DNA of 64,000 nt from Oscillospiraceae bacterium (GTDB taxonomy: Bacteria; Bacillota; Clostridia; Oscillospirales; Acutalibacteraceae). The notes under the pieces are model-generated. The model made no database searches, was not told the origin of the DNA, and saw only the letters and a list, made by a program, of their open reading frames with translations. Of the stretch, positions 17,852 through 25,967 are shown in pieces. Every line of letters starts with the position of its first letter. Within the stretch, counting starts at the first letter, position 1. The position numbers and the translations under genes are program-made. The DNA is taken from positions 1,139,750 through 1,203,749 of the forward strand of contig JAKVOA010000001.1 in the NCBI GenBank assembly GCA_022483045.1, in the 5' to 3' direction.

Positions 17852-20322
17852 ATTGCCTGCTGCTCGGTTCTTGCAATAATATCGTCCTGCAGGTCTTTAG
17901 AGAGTTCTGTGAAATAAGCGCTGTACCCCGCAATACGCACCAAAAGGTTTTGGTAATCTTCTGGGTGCTTCTGCGCCTGCCTAAGGGTATCTGTGTTAAT
18001 GACATTAAACTGAATATGCCAAAGCCTGAGGTCGTGCCACGTCTGAATGAAATTGACCAGTTTCTTGGTACCCAAATCTCCCTCTACGCACGATGGGCTC
18101 AGTTTAATATTCAGCAGGCGGGACGCGCGCTGTGTGTAATTCTGGTTTTTAGTTGCATAGTTAGAGAGGAGCACCGCGGTCGGGCCGAATTTATCAGAAC
18201 CCTGAGAAGCACTGCTGCCATCTGAAAGCGGTGCAAATGCCTTTCTACCATTTGGTGTGGCACTGACCACCTTACCGAATGGCACATGAGAGGTAAATGG
18301 AACCAGGCGCAGGTCAAGGTGCACCCCTAATTCAGCAGAATACTTTTTGGCAAAGTCCTGCGCTTCGCGATCAAGCAGTTTTCCGATACTGTCTGCATAA
18401 GGGTCGTTATTGCCGTATGCCGGTGCAGTTTTTAGAAGCTTTTGCACTTCTTCATAGCCCTCAAAATTATGGGCAAGTGCTTCTTTCAGCTGTGCAATTG
18501 TCAGCTTCTTATCCTCAAATATAATTTTTTTAACTGCAGAAAGCGAATCGATAACCGTGCCGTACCCGATAAACTCAAAATACCCCAAATCAATGCCGCC
18601 CGGTATTTTGGGCTGGTGAATATCTGTATAGCTGTCGCGGCAGAGTTTGTGCAGTGTAGAGCCAAGCGGCGACGCGAAGTGCTGTGCGCGCAGGCGGATA
18701 ATTTCATGCTGCTGGACAAACGCATGGCGGATAAAATATTTCTGCTGCTTCAGGTATGCCTGCAGAAAATCATCAAAGGTCTGAAACGTTTCCGGCTCCC
18801 CTGTCTGCAGCCCAATAACTTCATTCCCGTATTTCAGCATTTTGCCATTGTAAAGTGTCATTTCCAGTGCGGCCGCAAAGTTGATGTAAGCGCACGGGCT
18901 TGTGTAAGTATCCCGGTTTGGCATACGGCACTCAGAGCAGCCCGAAACGCTGTAATCAAAGGCTTCCTCCGGCTTTGCGCCCTTTGCAAGCAAAAGCGGA
19001 ATCACCTCGTCATCATTGATGAGTTTTGGAAAGCCGCTGCCTTCTTTGATGGTTTTAGCTACTTCATACAGATACCGCTTTGGGCTGAGCGTATGGATTC
19101 TAGCCGCAAGGTCTGGATAATTCAGTGGAAAATCGCGCTTGGATTTCAGCAACAGATAGGTCAGGTCATTCACTGCATCGTTTCCGTCTTTGTCAACGCC
19201 GCCGATGGTGACTGCCTCCCAGTGGGCATAGCCCTCATTAAAGGCACCGCCTGTCTCAGAAAGATACAGATCTATAAATTCGGACATTTCCACCCACATG
19301 CACTCCAAAAGCTCCTGTGCCTGGCTTTCGGTAATAGCGCCGCTGTCGATATCCTTTTTATAGTACGGGTAAAGGTACTGGTCCATGCGGCCATTGGAAA
19401 TGACTGTGCCTGTCTTTTGTTCAATGCGCGAAAACATCTGGACATACCACTGTGACTGCACGGCCTGATAAAAGTTCTCCGGCGGAAACTCCGGCACACG
19501 CCGGCTGTTTTGCGCAATCGTCAGCAGTTCCCGCCGGCGCTGGTCGTCCATTTCCTTCTGTGCCAGCTTTTCGGCAAGGTCTGCGTGCCGGTGTGCCCAA
19601 AGTACAATGGCGTCGCAGATGGTAATTTCCGCCTGTAAAAACGGCTTCTTTTCCAGTGTATCAACTGCACTGTTTTCGTCCAGTGCAGCCAGCCTTTTTT
19701 CCGCGTCTTTTTTAATTCCGGAAAAGCCGAGATTCAAAACGATTTCATAGTCATGCACCCACTGAATGGAGGAACGGAAAGAGGCGGTCTCGTTCACAAT
19801 AAAGCGGGAGCTTCCGTCAGGATTATAGGTGAGTTTCAGCGTGTCGTCCGGAAAAGCTTTTGCCAAATCCTCGTGGAATGTTTTGCCTTGCCAATATGGT
19901 TGAATCTTTGTTTTTACCGTCTGGGCATCTTCCGGAGCTATCTCAAACGGCGACGTAGCTCTTTCTGGAAGCTTAGCAATTGCATCGCCGAGAATATCGC
20001 CATCCAGCTCAGGGTACAGAATACCGTACCGGCCAAGCTTGCCGCTGCGTCCGGCCAAGAGCTGATCATCCTCTATGTAGACTGTGGCATGCTGTGCATA
20101 ATGGTACATTGCCTTTGCCCATCTCAAAATCAGCGGCTGTCCCTCTGTTGTTTCAAAGGATTCTGTAAAATACAGGCCGCGCTCAATATCAATCTGTGGT
20201 TTTGTTCCTTTTACTTTTTCCAACAGGTCTGCCGCGCGGTTTTTCTGTGGGTAAACTCGTTTTTTCGTTTTTATTTCTTCCTGCAGACGCTTTTCCTGCA
20301 GCGACAATACTTTTGCAGACAT
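17848..20322 (-). CDS. islA: isethionate sulfite-lyase, glycyl radical enzyme
   Basis: 824-residue glycyl radical enzyme that splits the C-S bond of isethionate to acetaldehyde and sulfite. The glycyl radical site is G799 (RIAGYSAYF) and the thiyl radical site is C462 with E464 (GCSECRMPN). Residues recalled from characterised IslA are R189, Q193, W374, C468, E470, R678, F682 and G805. All eight occur here at a constant offset of six: R183, Q187, W368, C462, E464, R672, F676 and G799. The two arginines bind the sulfonate, which separates IslA from glycerol, choline and propanediol enzymes. It lies between taurine transport genes and its activase. The start is the ATG at 20322 behind AAAGGGA. 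Confidence 0.92.
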   Translation of the reverse strand: MSAKVLSLQEKRLQEEIKTKKRVYPQKNRAADLLEKVKGTKPQIDIERGLYFTESFETTEGQPLILRWAKAMYHYAQHATVYIEDDQLLAGRSGKLGRYGILYPELDGDILGDAIAKLPERATSPFEIAPEDAQTVKTKIQPYWQGKTFHEDLAKAFPDDTLKLTYNPDGSSRFIVNETASFRSSIQWVHDYEIVLNLGFSGIKKDAEKRLAALDENSAVDTLEKKPFLQAEITICDAIVLWAHRHADLAEKLAQKEMDDQRRRELLTIAQNSRRVPEFPPENFYQAVQSQWYVQMFSRIEQKTGTVISNGRMDQYLYPYYKKDIDSGAITESQAQELLECMWVEMSEFIDLYLSETGGAFNEGYAHWEAVTIGGVDKDGNDAVNDLTYLLLKSKRDFPLNYPDLAARIHTLSPKRYLYEVAKTIKEGSGFPKLINDDEVIPLLLAKGAKPEEAFDYSVSGCSECRMPNRDTYTSPCAYINFAAALEMTLYNGKMLKYGNEVIGLQTGEPETFQTFDDFLQAYLKQQKYFIRHAFVQQHEIIRLRAQHFASPLGSTLHKLCRDSYTDIHQPKIPGGIDLGYFEFIGYGTVIDSLSAVKKIIFEDKKLTIAQLKEALAHNFEGYEEVQKLLKTAPAYGNNDPYADSIGKLLDREAQDFAKKYSAELGVHLDLRLVPFTSHVPFGKVVSATPNGRKAFAPLSDGSSASQGSDKFGPTAVLLSNYATKNQNYTQRASRLLNIKLSPSCVEGDLGTKKLVNFIQTWHDLRLWHIQFNVINTDTLRQAQKHPEDYQNLLVRIAGYSAYFTELSKDLQDDIIARTEQQAI

Positions 20323-20339
20323 ATTTTTATCCCTTTCCG

Positions 20340-21170
20340 TTACTGCTGACTGTTGATAATGCCGAGCAGCTCTTCGCGAATTTTGTAATACTTCTCTGTA
20401 TACTTAATTTTGCTGGACCGCTCTTCTTCAAACTCATTGGTAAAATGGAGCGGGATATCTTTAACAATTTTGCCCGGGCGCTTCGACAAAACGACAACTC
20501 TGGAACCAAGGACCATGGCCTCATCGATATCATGTGTAATAAAGAAAATTGTCTTGCCGGTTTTCCACCACAATTTCCGCATAAAGTTCTGCATCTGCTC
20601 GCGCGTCAAAGCATCCAGCGCACTGAAGGGCTCATCCATCAGAAGAATCTCAGGGTCATTGATCAAAGTCCTCGCAATACCTGCACGCTGTTTCATGCCG
20701 CCCGACAATTCATACACCTTTTTATCAGCGAATTCTTCCAGTCCAACTGTTTTTAAAATTGCGTCTGTCTTTTTGCGGATCTCATCTTTTGGGAATTTTC
20801 GCATACGCAGTCCAAAATTTACATTGTTTCGCACAGAAAACCATTCAAAAAGATTTGCCTGCTGAAACACAACCCCACGGTGCCAATCGATACTGTGAAT
20901 TGGCTGGCCGTCAAGCAGAAGTTCCCCGGAAGTAGGGTTTTCAAAGCCGGCAATCAGCTTGAGCAATGTGCTTTTACCACAGCCGGAGGGACCGAGTACA
21001 CACAGGAACTCGCCTTTGTAGATATTTAGATTCAGATTATCCAGCGCCTTGACCGTTCCCGTTTTTGTTTTGTAGTCGAAATTTACATTTTTTATTTCGA
21101 GCAGTGCATCATCCGCGTAATAAAAGTCATCCGGATTCTTTGTCTTTGCGGCCACAGTATTTGTATCCAA
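20340..21170 (-). CDS. tauB: taurine/sulfonate ABC transporter ATPase
   Basis: 276-residue ATPase of the nitrate/sulfonate/taurine family, with Walker A (GPSGCGKST), signature (LSGGMKQRAGIARTL), Walker B (EILLMDEPFSALD) and the switch histidine in FFITHDIDEA. The frame begins at a TTG at 21170. Its AAGGA is rather far (about 14 nt), so the exact start is uncertain, and a GTG five codons on is possible. An N-terminal extension of about 20 residues precedes the domain. It lies between tauA and islA in one transcription unit. Confidence 0.85.
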   Translation of the reverse strand: MDTNTVAAKTKNPDDFYYADDALLEIKNVNFDYKTKTGTVKALDNLNLNIYKGEFLCVLGPSGCGKSTLLKLIAGFENPTSGELLLDGQPIHSIDWHRGVVFQQANLFEWFSVRNNVNFGLRMRKFPKDEIRKKTDAILKTVGLEEFADKKVYELSGGMKQRAGIARTLINDPEILLMDEPFSALDALTREQMQNFMRKLWWKTGKTIFFITHDIDEAMVLGSRVVVLSKRPGKIVKDIPLHFTNEFEEERSSKIKYTEKYYKIREELLGIINSQQ

Positions 21171-21190
21171 TTTGCGGCGCCGTCCTTTCT

Positions 21191-22234
21191 TTATTTTTCA
21201 CGGAGTGCTTTCTCAATAAATTCACTGGTTATGCCATTTTGGAAAGTGCTGAGCGGCGCTGATTTATCGATACTGCCCTGCTGTACAAGAAAGTCCGCTG
21301 TGTCTTTCAGTGTTTTGGCAAGTGCTCCCTTTTCTTTGGCTGTTCCAAGATAGCCTGCACCCAGCTGCTCTTTGCCGGCAGGATAGGTAAAGCCTTTCGC
21401 CTGATTTTTGGCCTCTGTCTCGGAAATACCAGCAGCCGAGGCAATCTCTTTGATTGCTTTGCTCTGATTGCTTTGGTACTGAGAAAGGCCATAAAGCTGC
21501 GCTTTGATATAGCCTGTCGCCACGGCGGGGTGCTTTGCCGCAAAGTCTTTGTTGATAACTGCCAAGTCCGCGGTCACGACGCCTTTTTTCACAAGGTCAC
21601 CGCTGCCCATAATGACAGTACCGCTTTCCTTTGTGATTTCGCCGAGGACCGGATTCCAGACATACGCCGCATCAATATCGCCGCGCTGCCATGCAGCGTA
21701 AATATCATTCGGCTGCATATCTAAAAGCTGCAGGTCCGATGTTTTCATGTGCGCAAACTTCAGAGCATTGAGCAGGTTGTAATGTGCTGTCGATGCAAAT
21801 GGAGTCGCCACTTTTTTGCCTTTCAGGTCTTCAATTTTATGTATGCCGGAGGCCTTTGTTGCGACAAGGGACTCTGCGCTGCCAATAACATCATGGTACC
21901 AAATCACTTCATACCCAAGGTTGTTTGCCAAACCGATGGAAACCGGCGAAGAACCAATCGAGGCAATATCAAGACTCTTGCTGGAAAAGGCTTTGTTGAT
22001 ATCTGCGCCGGAATTAAACTGTACGAGATTCACTTTCATACCAAGGTATTTCTCATAAAGCTTTTCATAGCGTGTAACCAATTCCGGCGTAATCAGCGTC
22101 TGCACACCGATGTTTACGATAGAGGCGGATGCCCCGCCTTTACTGCTGCCGGACACAGTGCCGCAGCCCGTGGCACCCAGCGCAACCGCCGCGGTAAGCA
22201 GAAAAGCTGTCAGTCGTTTCGTTTTATTTCTCAT
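21191..22234 (-). CDS. tauA: taurine/sulfonate ABC transporter substrate-binding lipoprotein
   Basis: 347 residues with a lipoprotein signal ending at ATGC, then a sulfonate-binding-protein fold of the SsuA/TauA type. Visible markers are VNIGVQTLITPELV, SLDIASIGSSPVSIGLA, LKGKKVATPFASTAHY and WQRGDIDAAYVWNPVL. The last resembles the taurine-binding region of TauA. It captures the sulfonate outside the cell for TauBC. The neighbouring taurine aminotransferase makes taurine the likely substrate. The start is the ATG at 22234 behind AAAGGGAGAG. Confidence 0.85.
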   Translation of the reverse strand: MRNKTKRLTAFLLTAAVALGATGCGTVSGSSKGGASASIVNIGVQTLITPELVTRYEKLYEKYLGMKVNLVQFNSGADINKAFSSKSLDIASIGSSPVSIGLANNLGYEVIWYHDVIGSAESLVATKASGIHKIEDLKGKKVATPFASTAHYNLLNALKFAHMKTSDLQLLDMQPNDIYAAWQRGDIDAAYVWNPVLGEITKESGTVIMGSGDLVKKGVVTADLAVINKDFAAKHPAVATGYIKAQLYGLSQYQSNQSKAIKEIASAAGISETEAKNQAKGFTYPAGKEQLGAGYLGTAKEKGALAKTLKDTADFLVQQGSIDKSAPLSTFQNGITSEFIEKALREK

Positions 22235-22256
22235 TGTGATTCTCTCCCTTTAGTCA

Positions 22257-23042
22257 TTAGGATTTTCCGCTCCAATGGACGATCAGTTTTTCCAACAGCA
22301 AAAGAATTTGGTTGAGCAGAATGCCGGTAATGCCCATGATGATGACGCCGAAAAACACGACATCTGACTTCAGCCAGTTAGAAGCGTCCAACACAAGCCA
22401 GCCGATGCCGGTCTTTGCTGCAACCATTTCCGCCGCAACCAGTGTTGTATACTCAATGCCCACGGCAGTGCGCAGGCCGGTAAAAATGTCTGGCAATGTT
22501 GCGGGCAAAATGACATTGAAAAACACCTGCCGCTTATTGGCGCCCAGCATATAGGCACCGTTGATATAGTCCTCTTTAATGTGGTTTACGGACGATACAC
22601 AAGTGATAAAAATGGGCGCAAACCCTGCAAGGTACAGCAGAATGATTTTTGAGCTCTCGTTGATGCCGAACCACAGCACCAGAATGGTATAGTACGCAAG
22701 CGGTGGAACCGGCCGATAAAACTCAATGATAGGGTCAAGCACTGCGCAGAACTTTGGAAAGCAGCCACTGAGCAGTCCCAGCGGAATCGCCGTGACAATG
22801 ACCAGACCGAAAGCAGTCATCAAGCGCTGCATGGAACTCATCAGATGTGTAATCAGTTTGTCGCCGTTTGTTCCATAGCCATTCTCCGCAACATTGATAA
22901 AGCTTTTCCAGACTTTCTGGGGGGAAGGCAAAATGATATCGGAAACACTTGTAAAGTTTGACACAAGAAACCATGCCAGCAAGATGGCCGCAACTGTAAC
23001 CAGCGTGATGCACTTCTCCGCTTTTTTATTCCGCTTTCTCAA
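22257..23042 (-). CDS. tauC: taurine/sulfonate ABC transporter permease
   Basis: 261-residue BPD_transp_1 permease with about six membrane segments and the EAA-loop motif MLGANKRQVFFNVILPATLPDIFTGLR-like near the middle. It begins at a TTG (23042), with TAAGG 5-9 nt upstream and only 13 nt after the aminotransferase stop. It works with TauB and TauA. The order tpa-tauC-tauA-tauB is not the Escherichia coli order (tauABC) but is coherent within one operon. Confidence 0.84.
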   Translation of the reverse strand: MRKRNKKAEKCITLVTVAAILLAWFLVSNFTSVSDIILPSPQKVWKSFINVAENGYGTNGDKLITHLMSSMQRLMTAFGLVIVTAIPLGLLSGCFPKFCAVLDPIIEFYRPVPPLAYYTILVLWFGINESSKIILLYLAGFAPIFITCVSSVNHIKEDYINGAYMLGANKRQVFFNVILPATLPDIFTGLRTAVGIEYTTLVAAEMVAAKTGIGWLVLDASNWLKSDVVFFGVIIMGITGILLNQILLLLEKLIVHWSGKS

Positions 23043-23055
23043 AATGCCTTACCCC

Positions 23056-24390
23056 TTAATCGGTATATTTTTCATCGACAATACTCAAGACTTCGTCCAG
23101 CTTGGGGAATTCCTCTCTCAGCTGCTGTTCGGTAATAATCAGCGGCGGTGCAAGCGTGATGTTGTTTTCACGCCCCATGGCCGCAAAGCCGCGCTCCAGC
23201 AGTGCGCCCTTGATCTTGCCCATAATGCCCTTGCTGTCGTTTCCGTACGGCACCAGCGGCTCTGTTGTTCCTTTGTTTTTGACAAGCTCTAAATCACCAA
23301 AAAGCCCAATGTACCGAACATCGCCTACACTCTTATGTTTAGCTTTCTGTTCTTCCAGCAGTTCTCCCAGTACCTTGCTGGTCTTCTGCACATTTTCTTC
23401 TATATGCAGCCGGTCATACTCGTGCAGTGTCGCCACGCCAACTGCGCACGCAAGGCTGTGTCCACTGTAAGTTAAGCCGTACTGGAACGTGTGGTGTTCG
23501 TAAAAATCAGCAATCTCTTTGCTGATGATAATGCCGCCCAGCGGCACATAGCCGCAGGTAATCCCCTTTGCAAAAGTAATAATATCCGGCTCAATATCCC
23601 AATTCATAAAGCCAAACAGCTTGCCGGTGCGGTAAAAACCAGCCATTACTTCATCGCAGATCAGCAGGATATGGTACTTCTTCGTCAATGCTCGCAGTCC
23701 CTGCAGGTAGCCCTGCGGCGGAATCAAAATGCCGTTTGCACCGACAACCGACTCAACTTCTACCGCTGCAATTTCGTCTGGCCCTTCATAGACGATTTGT
23801 TCTTCCAACAGATTCAGAAAGAACTCCGTTTTTTCTTTGTCGTTGGCAAATTTCAGCTTGGTATGGTACGTGTACGGATTGAAAAATTTCAGGAACCCTG
23901 TGGCGGCCGGCTTTTCCAAAGACAGACGCCGCGGGTCGCCAGAGAGGTTGCCAGACCCCAGAGTTGAGCCGTGATAGCTGCGGTACATGGAGAGGATTTT
24001 GCTTTTCCCGGTATAGTTTCTGGCCATATTGATTGCCGCTTCATTGGAGTCTGACCCACCGCAGGCAAAAAACACTTTTGCCATATTCTGCGGTGCACGG
24101 TCAATCAGCATTTTGGCAAGCTCCGAGCGCGGGCCGCTTGCTCTGGCAGGGGCAATATACGGCAGGATTTCCAGCTGTTTCTGTGCCGCCTGAATCATAG
24201 CCTTATTTCCATAGCCAAGGTTAACATTTCCCAGTTGGCTGCACATATCTGTGTAACGCTTTCCGTTGTAATCCCAAAAATAAATGCCGCTGCCTTTTTC
24301 CACTGGAAGGGCTGCGCTGCCACCGGAAAGCCACGGATGCTGGTTGTACTTTTGGTCGTATGCAATAACCTGCTGTCTGTCGAGTGCCAT
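23056..24390 (-). CDS. tpa: taurine aminotransferase (class III)
   Basis: 444-residue PLP-dependent class III aminotransferase. It has the FFACGGSDSNEAAINMAR phosphate-binding region, YRSYHGSTLG, CDEVMAGF and the PLP-lysine region TFAKGITCGYVPLGG. Members closest in layout are taurine:pyruvate and taurine:2-oxoglutarate aminotransferases, and the acceptor cannot be told from sequence. It would convert taurine to sulfoacetaldehyde. It is the first structural gene of the operon behind a 250-nt leader with a Cys-rich peptide and terminator. The start ATG at 24390 has AGAGG about 9 nt upstream. Confidence 0.85.
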   Translation of the reverse strand: MALDRQQVIAYDQKYNQHPWLSGGSAALPVEKGSGIYFWDYNGKRYTDMCSQLGNVNLGYGNKAMIQAAQKQLEILPYIAPARASGPRSELAKMLIDRAPQNMAKVFFACGGSDSNEAAINMARNYTGKSKILSMYRSYHGSTLGSGNLSGDPRRLSLEKPAATGFLKFFNPYTYHTKLKFANDKEKTEFFLNLLEEQIVYEGPDEIAAVEVESVVGANGILIPPQGYLQGLRALTKKYHILLICDEVMAGFYRTGKLFGFMNWDIEPDIITFAKGITCGYVPLGGIIISKEIADFYEHHTFQYGLTYSGHSLACAVGVATLHEYDRLHIEENVQKTSKVLGELLEEQKAKHKSVGDVRYIGLFGDLELVKNKGTTEPLVPYGNDSKGIMGKIKGALLERGFAAMGRENNITLAPPLIITEQQLREEFPKLDEVLSIVDEKYTD

Positions 24391-24455
24391 AAGAAAATTC
24401 CTCTTTCCTACTCAGGATAAGCCTTGTTTTTTTGTGTTTTACGATAAATGGGTAT

Positions 24456-24489
24456 AAAAAAGCCGCCTACAGTTTTACAGGCAGGCAGC
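24456..24489 (-). terminator. terminator in the taurine-operon leader
   Basis: On the minus strand GCTGCCTGC (24481-24489) pairs with GTAGGCGGC (24462-24470) and is followed by six T. It lies after the leader peptide and 66 nt before the aminotransferase start. The base of its 5' arm (TGCTGCC, 24484-24490) can pair instead with GGCAGCA at 24542-24548 inside the leader peptide gene, which would prevent the terminator from forming. Confidence 0.7.
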
Positions 24490-24511
24490 ATCAGAAAATT
24501 TTTTGCAGTTT

Positions 24512-24625
24512 TTAAAAAATGCAAAAGCAATCTCTTCGCTGTGCTGCCGTACGGCGCATACACTTTTCCTGCATACACACCGGACGACTTATCCCAAGCA
24601 CATTTGCCTTTCCATTTTTCATCAT
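24512..24625 (-). CDS. Cys/Met-rich leader peptide of the taurine operon
   Basis: 37-codon frame starting at one of two tandem ATGs (24625 or 24622) behind GAGGTG. It ends in TAA just upstream of the leader terminator. The peptide reads MMKNGKANVLGISRPVCM and then QEKCMRRTAAQRRDCFCIF. Four Cys and four Met fall in 37 residues, with Cys codons at positions 17, 22, 33 and 35. The later ones lie in a small TTTTGCA/TGCAAAA hairpin. The position suggests a regulatory leader peptide whose translation senses charged tRNA-Cys. A longer overlapping frame in another phase lacks a ribosome site. Confidence 0.55.
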   Translation of the reverse strand: MMKNGKANVLGISRPVCMQEKCMRRTAAQRRDCFCIF

Positions 24626-24655
24626 ATCTGCACCTCATTTCTAAAATATGCAATT

Positions 24656-24684
24656 AGTATAGCACTTATATATTACCAAGTCAA
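24656..24684 (-). promoter_or_regulatory. promoter of the taurine/isethionate operon
   Basis: On the minus strand TTGACT (24679-24684), a 17-nt spacer and TATACT (24656-24661). The predicted start of transcription lies about 25 nt upstream of the leader peptide ATG. Confidence 0.7.
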
Positions 24685-24758
24685 TAAGTTTAGTATTATT
24701 TAATTCGCTAACTTGCTGCTGCATAAAACAAGCTATGCACCTGCATCTGTACAGCGAA

Positions 24759-24798
24759 GGGCGGCAAAGCCATTTTTAGTGGCTCTGCCGCCCTTTAA
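24759..24798. repeat. hairpin between the taurine promoter and the GH43 relic
   Basis: Arms AAGGGCGGCA-AAGCCA and TGGCT-CTGCCGCCCTT form a long stem. It has no T run of length on either side. It may be a degenerate terminator for the minus-strand relic that follows. Confidence 0.45.
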
Positions 24799-24822
24799 AA
24801 ACAGGATTTGCAGAAATTTTCG

Positions 24823-25262
24823 CTAAAACAATTTCCCCTCCGCGTAATCACAGGAAAGCCCGCGGAAAACAGACGACTGACTGCAATCACGCGCGTCTGT
24901 GCTCTGCACATACAGGCCAATCAAAACACCCGTAAAACCATCGGCAACTTCTGTAGGAAGATATTTGGTGTGATTCTCTCCAAAAGAATGTTTTTTCCCA
25001 TTGAGGACTGCACCAAAGGAGTATGTCAGATTTTCTGCGGAAATCTGCAGCGTAATCACAGCAGCAGAAGCAAAAAAGGTCCTTTCCTGCTGTACGAACT
25101 GCACATTGCCGATACAGATGCGCTTAAGGATATGGCAACCGCTGCGTGTTTTTTGCACCGCTAAATCATAGTGATGGCTTTCGTCCATATAAAAGGGTAA
25201 GGCCTGCCTCTCCCTGCAGCACAAAAACTTCGCAGGAAATTTCCCATTCATGTTTTTCCACA
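24823..25262 (-). pseudogene. C-terminal relic of a GH43 beta-xylosidase-like gene
   Basis: About 130 residues resemble the C-terminal beta-sandwich domain of GH43 xylosidases: YMDESHHYDLAV, then VQQERTFFASAAVITLQISA, and VADGFTGVLIGLYVQ. Reading upstream, the homologous frame switches near 25190. The stretch EWEISCEVFVLQGEAGLTL lies in another phase from YMDESHHY, so there is a frameshift. The catalytic beta-propeller domain is absent. It is a broken gene fragment at the border of the accessory island. Confidence 0.55.
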
Positions 25263-25431
25263 CAAACTGACGCATTTGACTTGACGATTCAATAAATTAA
25301 ACGAAAATTTCATGTTATTTTTTGATGTAAATTTTTGTTATATATTTACATTAGAATAATTGTGTGGTTATATTTGTCCAGGAAACATTCACAAGTATTT
25401 CCTAAATATATTTTTTATGGATGCGAATTGT

Positions 25432-25876
25432 ATGAAAAAAAGTAAAAAGGTCTTTTTCGGTACTTGCCGCTGCCGCTGTTATAACAGCGTGTGCAGCAAT
25501 TCCTGCAAGCGCAGTCCATGCAGGCAGAGATGGATGGACAGGTGTCTCGCTCTCTGGCAACAGGACGCAAAAAGTAGTTGCTGAAGCAAGTGTTATCAAG
25601 TGCAATTCAAAATATGCATTAGTTTCATTGGGAGCGAGTAGTGAAGTGTACTTTAACGTAAGAGAAAAGGTAAATGGCCATTGGACTAGCGCATCAACTT
25701 ATGATAATGCGCAGCCTTGCAAACAACACATCCTTCAATATGCCTATCAATGCGCGCCCGGTATCGTACTGGATTTGTATACCGGTCTCCAATATCCTGA
25801 TAGTAGAGGTGGGTCTACAAATGGTAATTGTCAGTTCGGAGGAATCTATAATTTCAATGATCAAAATTATTGTTAA
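25432..25876 (+). pseudogene. small secreted protein with a frameshift in an A7 tract
   Basis: Removing one A from the A7 run after the ATG (25435-25441) joins that ATG to one frame of 147 codons. It encodes a signal peptide MKKVKRSFSVLAAAAVITAC with a probable cut after ASAVHA. A mature part of about 115 residues follows (GRDGWTGVSLSG, VYFNVREKVNGHW), ending NQNYC with several cysteines. As it stands the ATG frame leads elsewhere. I do not recognise the family. A weak terminator then leads into an ABC-type membrane operon, the layout seen for exported bacteriocin-like or signalling peptides. It could be a pseudogene, phase-variable, or a base-count error. Bases 25263-25431 are AT-rich without a clear promoter. 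Confidence 0.55.
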
Positions 25877-25913
25877 TTTGGATGATGTTACTATAGCATA
25901 CTAAAATTTCAGT

Positions 25914-25949
25914 GAGAAGCATCTGCACAAACAGATACTTCTCTTTTTG
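25914..25949 (+). terminator. weak terminator between secreted protein and ABC operon
   Basis: GAGAAG-C-ATCTG pairs with CAGAT-A-CTTCTC, followed by TTTTTG. Its moderate stem would allow partial read-through, giving more transcript of the small protein than of the transporter. Confidence 0.55.
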
Positions 25950-25967
25950 TACATAAGGAGAAAATCA

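Noticed and set aside
18442-19455. 337-codon plus-strand frame opposite islA
   Set aside because: It is a shadow of the well-supported islA gene and shows no domain or ribosome site.
17848-20322. Reading the glycyl radical enzyme as glycerol, propanediol or choline enzyme
   Set aside because: The sulfonate-binding arginines and neighbouring residues fit IslA at constant spacing, and the genes around it are for taurine.
24408-24653. 81-codon minus-strand frame through the taurine-operon leader
   Set aside because: It starts at a TTG without a ribosome site and reads through the terminator. The shorter Cys-rich frame in another phase has the ribosome site.
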